DNA from: Cherax quadricarinatus
Lineage: Eukaryota; Arthropoda; Malacostraca; Decapoda; Parastacidae
Length of the DNA stretch: 64,000 nt
Assembly (NCBI RefSeq): GCF_038502225.1
Contig: NC_091372.1
Location: 3,373,617-3,437,616, forward strand
Direction of reading: 5' to 3'
In this document: positions 13,498-24,984 of the stretch, piece after piece
Position numbering within the stretch: position 1 is the first letter of the stretch
Layout: every line of letters begins with the position of its first letter
Notes under the pieces: model-generated
Databases searched by the model: none
Seen by the model: the letters and a program-made list of their open reading frames with translations, nothing else
What the model was told of the DNA's origin: nothing
Made by a program: the position numbers and the translations under genes

Positions 13498-15153
13498 TTA
13501 TCTATACAGGTTATTTACATTTAACCCCAACTCTGCTAGGGTGTGATTGACATATGCAGAATGGGTGTCATCTCTGGGAGGATCAAACTCTGTAGCATTG
13601 GCTAACTCATGCTGTATTTGAGGCAAATCTGAATTGGAAGTTACAAATGATACTTGAGGATTTCTCAATACCTGTCGTGTACGTAGGGAATAACGACATT
13701 CAGGTTGATCATCTGACTGAGTATCAGAGGAAGAGAGTACAGGATCAGGAGGATTGTCAGTGTCTGTCACATTAGTCTGGGTTGGGACGTCATTATCATC
13801 ACATACTAACTTCATATGATCCAAATGCGATTCTTTATACTGACCAGTACTAATCTCTCTAACCTTATACTTATTACCAGTGATATGTTCAACTACGCGA
13901 TAAGGACCAACAAACTTTTGATCAAGCTTTGGCATTGCAGACGATTTGTTAAAGTTAGTCAGCATAACTCTCGAACCTACTTTGATTTTGGATGGCTTTG
14001 ATCGAGTGTTTGCGACTCTTGTGAATTCAGCTGTTGATTTATGAAGTGTTTCACGGATTCTTCTAAAAACACTTTGAGCTAAGCTGGTACGAGTTGCTAC
14101 GAAATCATCAGGGTTGTAATTTGGTTTCGGATTAGAATACAACAACTCATAAGGCAAACGTTTATCTACACCATACAATGCATAATGTGGAGTGTCACCT
14201 ATAGAAACATTGTAAGCAGAATTTATAGCACACTGCACATCAGGTATAACTTCATCCCAAGTTTCACTGTTGGGATTGATAGTGGCTCTCAAGACATCAA
14301 GTACTTTCTTATTGGTTCGTTCCGCTAACCCATTGCTGGCAGGATGATGAGGAACAATGGTGGATTTAGAGATCTTGTACAAGGTACACAAATTTTCAAG
14401 AATTTCATTACAGAATTCACCTCCGTTATCTGTTATCAGGGACTTAGGGGTGGTATGCCTGCAGATAATGCGTTCTTTAAACGCTTTAGCTACTGTCTCG
14501 GCAGTCTTATCTGCAATAGGAACTAACTCGCAATATCTGGTGAAATGGTCTACCATAACACACAGATGTTTGTTACCTTGGAGGGAACATTGGAAATTAG
14601 TTAACAAATCTAGCGCAACTCTTTCCCAAGGTTCGCTTGTAGTTGGATACACTTGGATTGGATTAGGACCATTAGCATTGCCTTTATGTTGCATGCAGAC
14701 ACTACATTTCCTAACATACTCAGAAATATCAGTTGCCATACGAGGCCAAAAGTATTTCAATCTGGCTTGTTTTACTGAACGATCCATACCAGGGTGTGCA
14801 ACACCTGGTACATCGTGAACTAGCTGTAAGGCTACATTCACTAGTGACTGTGGAATTACTAACTGGTATACTCTTCTGCTTGGAGTACCCAACTCGGCTG
14901 TTCGATACAGTAATTCTTGGTTCATGAGAAAGTCACTAATAGGTGCTGGTGGCTTCACAGTCAGAATAAGATCTTCCTGGAGCAGGAATCGAATCACACC
15001 AGCCCACATGGGATCTGTTCGTTGAGCATTCTTTACATCTTCAGCACTAAATGGAGGGTCTGCAGTTACTATACTAACATGTCGCGATAAGGCATCTGCG
15101 ACTACATTTGACTTGCCAGGTAAATGCTCAAAGGTGGGATTGAACTCTTGGAG
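13498..15153 (-). pseudogene. Gypsy pol C-terminal part: RNase H end plus integrase
   Basis: Integrase joins retroelement cDNA ends to chromosomal DNA in the nucleus. The frame from 15009 to 13498 gives 503 residues and is open upstream to the truncation at about 15153, where it reads the RNase H tail FEHLPGKSNVVADALSRH. Integrase motifs in order: an HHCC-type zinc-binding region ending CSVC (about residues 70-108); a catalytic core with D in VALDLL, D in LITDNGGEF and E in NGLAERTNK, the last two exactly 35 residues apart (D,D35E); and a GPY/F module (FVGPYRVVEH). The integrase is uninterrupted, which suggests a fairly recent element. I class it as a pseudogene because the N-terminal polyprotein is missing. 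Confidence 0.88.
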
Positions 15154-15154
15154 T

Positions 15155-15716
15155 TACAGTGGTAGTGTTCTACCACTGTATATTACAGTGGTAGTGTTAT
15201 ACCACTGTGTATGTTACAGTGGTAGTGTTATACCACTGTGTATGTTACAGTGGTAGTGTTCTACCACTGTATGTTACAGTGGTAGTGTTATACCACTGTG
15301 TATGTTACAGTGGTAGTGTTCTACCACTGTATGTTACAGTGGTAGTGTTCTACCACTGTATGTTACAGTGGTAGTGTTCTACCACTGTATGTTACAGTGG
15401 TAGTGGTATGCCACTGTATGTTACAGTGGTAGTGTTCTACCACTGTGTATGTTACAGTGGTAATGTTATACCACTGTGTATGTTACAGTGGTAGTGTTCT
15501 ACCACTGTGTATGTTACAGTGGTAGTGTTCTACCACTGTATGTTACAGTGGTAGTGTTATACCACTGTATGTTACAGTGGTAGTGTTATACCACTGTGTA
15601 TGTTACAGTGGTAATGTTATACCACTGTGTATGTTACAGTGGTAATGTTATACCACTGTGTATGTTACAGTGGTAATGTTATACCACTGTGTATGTTACA
15701 GTGGTAGTGGTATGCC
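15155..15716. repeat. Hairpin satellite island, 28-31-bp units
   Basis: About 18 units of the same family as the 6111-12783 array, lying between the Gypsy fragment and the next LINE. Here many units read TTCTACC instead of TTATACC and drop the GT of TGTGTA, giving 29-bp units. TAATGTT variants cluster at the right end. The hairpin arms are conserved, so it is best read as a separated piece of one original array. Confidence 0.95.
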
Positions 15717-15718
15717 AC

Positions 15719-17641
15719 CGTTTATTTATTTATTTATTTATTTATTAATTTGAACATGATACAGTGAAGTACAAAGGAATACAGTTATTACAGTGCAACA
15801 TGCCAAAGTCCCTTGTATGTAGAGCATTATGGGCAGCGTAAAATTAACTTAAGATTAACAAAGTAATTATATATTCAGTGGTACAAAAATTATTGTAAAC
15901 AGATAACGATTTAGTACAGATGAGTATTACAAAGACAGGTCATATGGTCATTACTGTGTTGTTGTGTAACCAGTAGGATGGAGTATTATGTTAGGTAATG
16001 AAGTTAATTAGTAACAAAGTTTGATTGGGTCACAGGTTGATATTTATGAGATACAATAATGAGATACATATATGAGATACAATTATTCAGTATTTATTTA
16101 GTTGTGGGTGAGTAAGTGATTTTTGAGAAGAGACTTGAATTTATAAACAGGTAGTGTTTCTTTTATATTTACAGGTAATGAATTCCAGATTTTAGGGCCT
16201 TTTATGTGCATTGAGTTTTTGTATAGTGTGAGATGGACACGAGGAACATCAAAGAGTGATCTGTGTCTTGTGTTATGATCATGTGTTCTGTTGAGGTTGG
16301 TAAGATATTTGATGGGAGGGTTTATGTCAGAGTTAAGTGTTCTATGTATGTAATAGGTGCAGTAATAAGTATGGATGTTTTGTATGGTGAGTAGGTTTAG
16401 AGTTTTGAATATTGGTGGAGTGTGCTGCCTATAGTGAGAATTTGTTATCATTCTGACTGCAGCCTTTTGTTGGGTAATTAATGGTCTGAGATGGTTAATT
16501 GTTGTTGAGCCCCATGCACAAATTCCATAGGTGAGATAAGGGTAAATAAGAGAGTAATATAGGGCCAGGAGGGCTGACTGTGGAACATAGTACCGTATCT
16601 TCGATAGTATGCCTACGCCCTACAGTCTTGGAAATTTGTTGTATATGTTTTTGAAATTTGAGTCTATTATCAAGGTGGATTCCTAAGAATTTTCCCTCTG
16701 TTAGTTTTGTGATAGGTGATCCATTTATCATTATGTTAAGAGGGACATCTGTAGCTCTGTTACCAAATTGAATGAAGTAGGTTTTGTCAATGTTTAGAGT
16801 AAGTTTGTTGGTCCTCATCCAGGTAGATATTTTCTGTAATTCGGTATTTACAGTATTGGCTAGCTTTACTGGGCTCGGGTGAGAGAAGACGTATGTAGTG
16901 TCATCTGCGATGCACTTGGTAGGTCATTTATGTATATGAGAAAGAGAAGAGGGCCAAGGACACTTCCCTGTGGGACACCAACTGTAATTGGCTGTCCTGA
17001 AGGGTTTGCCCCGTTTGTGTACACATATTGGCTTCTGTTGCTGAGGTAAGACTTGAGGTAGTTGAGGGAGTGCCCTCTTATACCATAGTGTGACAATTTT
17101 ACGTGGAGCAAGTCATGGTCAACTGTATCAAAAGCTTTACGTAAGTCAATGAAGATCCCCAGTGGGACTTCTTTTTTCTCTATTGCAGTGTATATATGTT
17201 CTAGCATGTGGATAATAGCATCATTAGTATTTTTATTAGGCCTGAATCCAAATTGACAGGGGTTGAGTATGTTTTGGGAGATAAGGTAGGAGTAGATTCG
17301 CTTATGAATTAATTTTTCGAAGATTTTTGAGAGAGGATGTAAGTTGGATATTGGCCTATAGTTATTCAACTCTGTTTGGTCTCCTCCTTTATGGATCGGG
17401 GTGACCCTTGCTATTTTGAGTACTGTAGGGAAGGTGGAGGATTCAATGGATTTGTTAAAGAGTGTTGCAATGATTGGTGATAGCACTTGTGACGCTTTTT
17501 TGTATATAAAGGGTGGTAAGGTATTTAAATCTCCTGCCTTGTTTTTTAGTGTGTTGATAATAAGGGAGACTTCTGTAGGGTTATTCGGACCTATGAACAG
17601 TGTGTTCGGGTAGTTGCCAGTGTTAGTCGGAGCTAGGAAAT
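15719..17641 (-). mobile_element. Decayed 5'-truncated LINE, family D
   Basis: Minus-strand non-LTR element embedded in the hairpin satellite field. The 3' end carries a (TTTA)n tract on the + strand at about 15721-15747, which is an AAAT-type tail on the element strand. RT coding sequence follows to the right and stops at satellite at 17641, with endonuclease and any ORF1 missing. 5' truncation with a short 3' tail is the usual outcome of target-primed reverse transcription. The RT motifs place it in the broad CR1/Jockey group, but it is clearly different from families A and C. Confidence 0.87.
16098..17640 (-). pseudogene. Family D reverse transcriptase remnant
   Basis: Three collinear minus-strand frames cover most of an RT. 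16866-17486 (open upstream to about 17640) has NYRPISNLHPLSKIFEKL, FIDLRKAFDTVDHDLL and GVPQGSVLGPLLFLIYIND. The polymerase box then continues in another frame as ADDTTYVFS, so a frameshift at about 16910 separates the first catalytic aspartate region from the second. 16495-16818 carries the thumb region with NKLTLNIDKT and FLGIHLD. 16098-16451 is the C-terminal tail (GPKIWNSLP), ending in a stop. With at least two frameshifts and no N-terminus, it cannot encode an active enzyme. Confidence 0.85.
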
Positions 17642-20600
17642 GCTACAGTGGTAGTGTTATACCACTGTGTATGTTACAGTGGTAGGGTTATACCACTGTG
17701 TATGTTACAGTGGTAGTTGTGTTACACCACTGTATGTTACAGTGGTAGTTGTGTTGCACCACTGTGTATGTTACAGTGGTAGTTGTGTTGCACCACTGTG
17801 TATGTTACAGTGGTAGTTGTGTTGCACCACTGTGTATGTTACAGTGGTAGTTGTGTTACACCACTGTGTATGTTACAGTGGTAGTTGTGTTGCACCACTC
17901 TGTATGTTACAGGGGTGGTTGTGTTGCACCACTGTGTATGTTACAGTGGTAGTTGTGTTGCACCACTGTGTATGTTACAGTGGTAGTTGTGTTGCACCAC
18001 TGTGTATGTTACAGTGGTGGTTGTGTTGCACCACTGTGTATGTTACAGTGGTAGTTGTGTTGCACCACTGTGTATGTTACAGTGGTGGTTGTGTTGCACC
18101 ACTGTGTATGTTACAGTGGTAGTTGTGTTGCACCACTGTATATGTTACAGTGGTGGTTGTGTTGCACCACTGTGTATGTTACAGTGGTAGTTGTGTTGCA
18201 CCACTGTATATGTTACAGTGGTGGTTGTGTTGCACCACTGTGTATGTTACAGTGGTAGTTGTGTTGCACCACTGTGTATGTTACAGTGGTGGTTGTGTTG
18301 CACCACTGTGTATGTTACAGTGGTAGTTGTGTTGCACCACTGTGTATGTTACAGTGGTGGTTGTCTTGCACCACTGTGTATGTTACAGTGTGGTACCACT
18401 GTTACAGTGGTAGTTGTGTTGCACCACTGTGTATGTTACAGTGGTGGTTGTGTTGCACCACTGTGTATGTTACAGTGGTGGTTGTGTTGCACCACTGTGT
18501 ATGTTACAGTGGTGGTTGTGTTGCACCACTGTGTATGTTACAGTGGTGGTTGTGTTGCACCACTGTGTATGTTACAGTGGTGGTTGGGTTGCACCACTGT
18601 GTATGTTACAGTGGTAGTTGTGTTGCACCACTGTGTATGTTACAGTGGTGGTTGTGTTGCACCACTGTGTATGTTACAGTGGTAGTTGTGTTGCACCACT
18701 GTGTATGTTACAGTGGTGGTTGTGTTGCACCACTGTGTATGTTACAGTGGTTGTGTTGCACCACTGTGTATGTTACAGTGGTAGTTGTGTTACACCACTG
18801 TGTATGTTACAGTGGTAGTTGTGTTACACCACTGTGTATGTTACAGTGGTAGTTGTGTTACACCACTGTGTATGTTACAGTGGTAGTTGTGTTACACCAC
18901 TGTGTATGTTACAGTGGTAGTTGTGTTGCACCACTGTGTATGTTACAGTGGTAGTTGTGTTACACCACTGTGTATGTTACAGTGGTAGTTGTGTTGCACC
19001 ACTGTGTATGTTACAGTGGTAGTTGTGTTACACCACTGTGTATGTTACAGTGGTAGTTGTGTTACACCACTGTGTATGTTACAGTGGTAGTTGTGTTGCA
19101 CCACTGTGTATGTTACAGTGGTAGTTGTGTTGCACCACTGTGTATGTTACAGTGGTAGTTGTGTTGCACCACTGTGTATGTTACAGTGGTAGTTGTGTTG
19201 CACCACTGTGTATGTTACAGTGGTAGTTGTGTTACACCACTGTGTATGTTACAGTGGTAGTTGTGTTGCACCACTGTGTATGTTACAGTGGTAGTTGTGT
19301 TGCACCACTGTGTATGTTACAGTGGTAGTTGTGTTACACCACTGTGTATGTTACAGTGGTAGTTGTGTTACACCACTGTGTATGTTACAGTGGTAGTTGT
19401 GTTGCACCACTGTGTATGTTACAGTGGTAGTTGTGTTACACCACTGTGTATGTTACAGTGGTAGTTGTGTTACACCACTGTGTATGTTACAGTGGTAGTT
19501 GTGTTGCACCACTGTGTATGTTACAGTGGTAGTTGTGTTGCACCACTGTGTATGTTACAGTGGTAGTTGTGTTGCACCACTGTGTATGTTACAGTGGTAG
19601 TTGTGTTACACCACTGTGTATGTTACAGTGGTAGTGGTGTTGCACCACTGTGTATGTTACAGTGGTAGTTGTGTTGCACCACTGTGTATGTTACAGTGGT
19701 AGTTGTTACACCACTGTGTATGTTACAGTGGTAGTTGTGTTGCACCACTGTGTATGTTACAGTGGTGGTTGTGTTGCACCACTGTGTATGTTACAGTGGT
19801 AGTTGTGTTGCACCACTGTGTATGTTACAGTGGTAGTTGTGTTGCACCACTGTGTATGTTACAGTGGTAGTTGTGTTGCACCACTGTGTATGTTACAGTG
19901 GTGGTTGTGTTGCACCACTGTGTATGTTACAGTGGTTGTGTTGCACCACTGTGTATGTTACAGTGGTGGTTGTGTTGCACCACTGTGTATGTTACAGTGG
20001 TTGTGTTGCACCACTGTGTATGTTACAGTGGTAGTTGTGTTACACCACTGTGTATGTTACAGTGGTAGTTGTGTTACACCACTGTGTATGTTACAGTGGT
20101 AGTTGTGTTACACCTCTGTGTATGTTACAGTGGTAGTTGTGTTACACCACTGTGTATGTTACAGTGGTAGTTGTGTTACACCACTGTGTATGTTACAGTG
20201 GTAGTTGTGTTGCACCACTGTGTATGTTACAGTGGTAGTTGTGTTACACCACTGTGTATGTTACAGTGGTAGTTGTGTTACACCACTGTGTATGTTACAG
20301 TGGTAGTTGTGTTACACCACTGTGTATGTTACAGTGGTAGTTGTGTTGCACCACTGTGTATGTTACAGTGGTAGTTGTGTTGCACCACTGTGTATGTTAC
20401 AGTGGTAGTTGTGTTGCACCACTGTGTATGTTACAGTGGTAGTTGTGTTACACCACTGTGTATGTTACAGTGGTAGTTGTGTTGCACCACTGTGTATGTT
20501 ACAGTGGTAGTTGTGTTGCACCACTGTGTATGTTACAGTGGTAGTTGTGTTGCACCACTGTGTATGTTACAGTGGTAGTTGTGTTACACCACTGTGTATG

Positions 20601-21527
20601 TTACAGTGGTAGTTGTGTTGCACCACTGTGTATGTTACAGTGGTGGTTGTGTTGCACCACTGTGTATGTTACAGTGGTAGTTGTGTTACACCACTGTGTA
20701 TGTTACAGTGGTAGTTGTGTTGCACCACTGTGTATATTACAGTGGTAGTTGTGTTACACCACTGTGTATGTTACAGTGGTAGTTGTGTTGCACCACTGTG
20801 TATGTTACAGTGGTAGTGTTGCACCACTGTGTATGTTACAGTGGTAGTGTTGCACCACTGTGTATGTTACAGTGGTGGTTGTGTTGCACCACTGTGTATG
20901 TTACAGTGGTGGTTGTGTTGCACCACTGTGTATGTTACAGTGGTGGTTGTGTTGCACCACTGTGTATGTTACAGTGGAGGTTGTGTTGCACCACTGTGTA
21001 TGTTACAGTGGTGGTTGTGTTGCACCACTGTGTATGTTACAGTGGTGGTTGTGTTGCACCACTGTGTATGTTACAGTGGTAGTTGTGTTGCACCACTGTG
21101 TATGTTACAGTGGTAGTTGTGTTGCACCACTGTGTATGTTACAGTGGTAGTGTTGCACCACTGTGTATGTTACAGTGGTAGTTGTGTTGCACCACTGTGT
21201 ATGTTACAGTGGTAGTTGTGTTGCACCACTGTGTATGTTACAGTGGTAGTTGTGTTGCACCACTGTGTATGTTACAGTGGTAGTGTTACACTGTGTATGT
21301 TACAGTGGTAGTGTTGCACCACTGTGTATGTTACAGTGGTAGTGTTGCACCACTGTGTATGTTACAGTGGTAGTGTTGCACCACTGTGTATGTTACAGTG
21401 GTAGTGTTGCACCACTGTGTATGTTACAGTGGTAGTGTTGCACCACTGTGTATGTTACAGTGGTAGTGTTGCACCACTGTGTATGTTACAGTGGTAGTGT
21501 TGCACCACTGTGTATGTTACAGTGGTA
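17642..21527. repeat. 34-bp hairpin-unit satellite, about 115 units
   Basis: A sister of the 31-bp satellite. Each 34-bp unit keeps ACAGTGGT and ACCACTGT arms (8-bp perfect inverted repeat) around a loop of about 11 nt. It differs from the 31-bp type by about 3 bp and by GTTGCACC or GTTACACC in place of GTTATACC. Polymorphic sites are GTGGTAGTTG/GTGGTGGTTG and GCACC/ACACC, patterned in blocks. From about 21270 to the right end units shorten to 31 bp (GTGTTGCACC), an intermediate between the two types. Short frames repeated through the array are by-products of the unit sequence. Confidence 0.97.
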
Positions 21528-21659
21528 GTTTTCCATTGTGGTTCGTGTGATAGTTATTATTTACATTTAAAATTTAAAGAGGTAAATATGTTAATTATGT
21601 AAATGTAATTATAACTGAAGAAGATGTACTAGAGTAGACGTAACTGACTGACATCACTC

Positions 21660-22700
21660 ATCTTTGTGTAGTGTTATTTATGAGGTTCATTTTGGTTGTC
21701 TTCGTGAACTGGCTGACACTATGACAGACTTTGTCATGTGCTGGTAGTCTGTTCCACTCTTATTATTGTACAGAAAAATGTGTTTGAAGCCTGACTACTG
21801 ACTCTAGGTACTGCATAGTTCTTCTTCCTTCCCCAAGTTCTGTAATTACACTGGTTCTCGATCTTAACAAAAGTGCCATTAAGATATTGGGAACACTGGT
21901 TGTGAGTAATTTATTAACATAATTTAGTTGTTTTACTGTGTGTTCAACATTGAGCATGTCCAGTTGTTGTAATTCATCCTAGTCTACATGTTCTCCTGGA
22001 CTCAGCTCCAGGATGAATCTTACCATATTGTTCTGGCTGATTTGTACCTTATCTTTCAGTTTTTGTTGTTAAGACTGAGTACCATGAAGAGCAAGTGTTG
22101 TCTATACTGTATCAGAGGTAGACATAGTGTCCTGCCAGCCTCAGTTGGTAGACACTGTGCTTGTCTGTAGAGAAACTTTGGTCTGGTATACACTTTCCTT
22201 ACAACATTGTTCCCTATTAGTTCTCTTGACGTGCTGGGGTCAAAGGGGATCCCCGGATATTTCACTGAATTTACTGTAATAATAGGTTCCCCATAACACT
22301 GGATATTAAAATTATTTACCCTTTTCAATTTATGTTTCGTGCTAAAGAGTATGACTTCCGTTTTCCCGAGGTGTAGTGATAATTTGTTATCTACCAACCA
22401 TTTGCTACAGGATTCTAGTTGCATTTGCAATATACCATATATCATCTGTGTACAGTAGTAGTTTGTATTTGACATTGACTGGCATGTCATTCACATAGCA
22501 TAAAAATAGCAAAGGGCCCAGTATACTACCTTGAGGAACCCCACATGTCACCGGCAGGGGTTTTGATTCTGTGTTGTTGATCTTGACAATTTGGTTCCTG
22601 TTGCTCAGGTGGAAGTTAAACCATTCTGCGGAACTCATGCCGATAGCTTGTAGTTTCTTACATAATGTACTGTGGCAGAAGAGAAACTTGTTGTGGGTAT
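21660..22700 (-). pseudogene. LINE reverse transcriptase remnant, family E
   Basis: Two overlapping minus-strand frames hold an RT core. 22405-22638 has a fingers/palm region with VTCGVPQGSILGPLLFL and a catalytic box reading YTDD in place of the usual YADD or FADD. 22056-22490 contains DNKLSLHLGKTEVILF and the following VKYPGIPFDPS segment (KYLGI in most relatives). 21763-21957 looks like a C-terminal tail. The altered box and the frame break at about 22450 mean that it is dead. The 5' half of the element, including the endonuclease, is missing. The sequence is CR1/Jockey-like but I cannot name the clade. Confidence 0.8.
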
Positions 22701-22857
22701 TAGTGTTTAGAGGTAGTGTTAGAAAGTTAATTTAGGCAAAGGTACACATAAGTACAATTATCATATATTGTGTAATTTTGCCAGGATTATCCAAATAATT
22801 CAGACAAACTGACTTATTTCCATTGTTGTCCATTGATCTGTAATGATTCTGTGAGTG

Positions 22858-23105
22858 TTAAGATAAGATTTTGCTCGGAGTTTTAATCATGGAGGGTTAG
22901 TCACCCAGGATAACCCAGGGAAGGGAGTCCTAGCAACCCAGGGAAAGGAGTCCTAGCCACCCAGGATAACCTCGGGTAAGGAGTGCTAGCCACCCAGGAT
23001 AACCCAGCGTAGGGTTAGCCACTCAGGATAACCCAGGGTAGGCTGTCCACCCAGGATAACCCAAGAAAGTCAGTGTGTCATCGAGGACTGTCTGTCAGAC
23101 ACTGC
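22858..23105 (-). mobile_element. SINE 3' region with internally duplicated segment
   Basis: On the minus strand this resembles, from memory, the 3' part of a decapod tRNA-derived SINE: it runs from GTCCTCGATGACACACTGAC through TTCTTGGGTTATCCTGGGTGG and ends in a TCTTATCTTA tail. The CCACCCAGGATAACCC module, present once in the family as I remember it, is here repeated about five times in degenerate 30-40-bp steps (22895-23070). This suggests a nascent minisatellite born from a SINE. No tRNA-like head is present. Confidence 0.65.
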
Positions 23106-23167
23106 AACATCATGGAATCTGGATACAAGGAATTCTTCAATACTTTCTAACGTTTGGACGAAGATCT

Positions 23168-23949
23168 ACTTACACTAGTGGATGGTTCCACCGTGATCCC
23201 GCCTCCTCCTGCTTCCACTCACTTGACTACTTACACTAGTGGATGGTTCCACAGTGATCCCGCCTCCTCCTGCTTCCACTCACTTGACTACTTACACTAG
23301 TGGATGGTTCCACAGTGATCCCGCCTCCTCCTGCTTCCACTCACTTGACTACTTACACTAGTGGATGGTTCCACTGTGATCCCGCCTCCTCCTGCTTCCA
23401 CTCACTTGACTACTTACACTAGTGGATGGTTCCACTGTGATCCCGCCTCCTCCTGCTTCCAATCACTTGACTACTTACACTAGTGGATGGTTCCACAGTG
23501 ATCCCGCCTCCTCCTGCTTCCACTCACTTGACTACTTACATTAGTGGATGGTTCCACTGTGATCCCGCCTCCTCCTGCTTCCACTCACTTGACTACTTAC
23601 ACTAGTGGATGGTTCCACAGTGATCCCGCCTCCTCCTGCTTCTCCACTCACTTGACTACTTACACTAGTGGATGGTTCCACTGTGATCCCGCCTCCTCCT
23701 GCTTCCACTCACTTGACTACTTACACTAGTGGATGGTTCCACTGTGATCCCACCTCCTCCTGCTTCCACTCACTTGACTACTTACACTAGTGGATGGTTC
23801 CACTGTGATCCCGCCTCCTCCTGCTTCCACTCACTTGACTACTTACACTAGTGGATGGTTCCACTGTGATCCCGCCTCCTCCTGCTTCCACTCACTTGAC
23901 TACTTACACTAGTGGATGGTTCCACTGTGATCCCGCCTCCTCCTGCTTT
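23168..23949. repeat. 61-bp tandem satellite, about 12.8 units
   Basis: Thirteen nearly identical 61-bp units. Each has a perfect hairpin AGTGGA-TGGT-TCCACT (6-bp arms, 4-nt loop). The main variant is CCACTGTGA versus CCACAGTGA (one CCACCGTGA in the first unit), and one unit has a 2-bp insertion near 23641. It is too short and uniform to be old. Confidence 0.96.
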
Positions 23950-24029
23950 AACTCAGAACTGCGTCTTCAAGGGTGATGGACTGATTACATCTTCTTCACA
24001 TCTCTACTGTTCCTGCCAACTTTTCTGTA

Positions 24030-24130
24030 AACAACTGAAGAAGCCTACCGTGTAGGCGAAGCGTTTCGGAATAAAGATACCTAACTGTTGCAGGTGTGTC
24101 TTACCAACCTGTCGGTATTGTATACCATTT
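24030..24130 (+). other. Dispersed-repeat 3' end with AATAAA and a hammerhead-like stem
   Basis: Directly after the 61-bp satellite lies a structured block: CTGAAGA (24035-24041), then GCCTAC-CGT-GTAGGC (24043-24057, perfect 6-bp stem), then GAAGCG, and an AATAAA signal at 24070-24075. The order CTGANGA, stem, GAA resembles the core of a hammerhead ribozyme, with changes at conserved positions. I recall similar blocks as a common decapod dispersed repeat. It may be the 3' end of a retroelement transcript rather than a ribozyme. Confidence 0.45.
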
Positions 24131-24171
24131 TGATATTTGATCTCCAGGTTATATATGAGGTTTGTTTTTAT

Positions 24172-24780
24172 TTGAGAAGACTAGATCAAATTATTACCTC
24201 TGGTTGGCTCAGTTACACATTGTTTCAGAAAGCAGTCCTGAACTACTTCCACAAAGTTACTGGACTTCAGATTTCCAGTCAAAGAAGTCTAGTCAATTTG
24301 ACTAAAGTAAAACCCCCCACTATTACTACGTTATCGTGTCTAGAAGCCTTAACAATTTCGTACCAAAGAAGTCTCCCGCTATCGTGTTCTAAGCCAGGAG
24401 GACGGTATGTTACACCTAAAATTAGTTTTTCTCGACTTTCTAGAAATTCTACCTACAAGATTCTGTTACTAATCCATATATTATTATACCTGTTTTTATG
24501 CAACAATTTATATTTTCTTGCACATATAATGCAGCTCCTCCCCCTTTCCCGTTATATCTACATGAAACAACTTAAACAATTAATTATGACACTCAGCAGT
24601 TATGTCCCGACTCTTTAAATCATACAATGTTTCAGTTAATGCAATGACATCAAAGTTCTCAGCACATGCTACCAAACGTAGTTCATTAATCTTATTTCTT
24701 GCGCTTCGGCTGTTAGTATAAAATACATTAATATATTTTTTTCTTCTGCACCTTTTTTTCCTATTCAGCTTTGTTTTTAT
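24172..24780 (-). pseudogene. LINE apurinic-like endonuclease remnant (family F)
   Basis: This encodes the N-terminal part of ORF2, an endonuclease of the exonuclease III/AP type that nicks the target DNA. Visible pieces are INVFYTNSRSARNKINEL, the catalytic-glutamate block DVIALTETL, TYRPPG and the VGDF block, then EPTRGNNL. The frame is broken between the glutamate block and TYRPPG, and the aspartate block reads GDFTL where GDFN is expected. It is non-functional. Confidence 0.75.
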
Positions 24781-24984
24781 ACAGTTTCTGTTATTATCAT
24801 TTCTGTTATTATCATTATCCTGTGTTACTCCATGACTTGTTTTTAAGATAATAATATCAAAGCATATATCAATATTTCCACAATCATTATTTATCATTTC
24901 TAAACTCATACCTCTAACTAATCCTAGTTTAAAGTCCTAACAAAACCCTCAACTGAACTAGCGAGAAAATCCACACCTGGATAA

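Larger units (their letters stand above)
12790..15153 (-). mobile_element. 5'-truncated Ty3/Gypsy LTR-retrotransposon
   Basis: A minus-strand element fragment embedded between two stretches of 31-bp satellite. It holds the end of the RNase H domain, the full integrase and about 700 bp of 3' non-coding sequence. Gag, protease and RT are absent: coding sequence runs straight into satellite at 15153. The 3' side begins within a few bases of TGTGGGAG at about 12793. That could be an LTR edge, but with only one end present an LTR cannot be proved. Satellite on both sides means that the element inserted into the array, or that the array later rearranged across it. Confidence 0.88.

Noticed and set aside
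17817..21150. Many short Cys/Val-rich frames
   Set aside because: Repeated translation of 34-bp units; three units make 34 codons, so frames recur mechanically.
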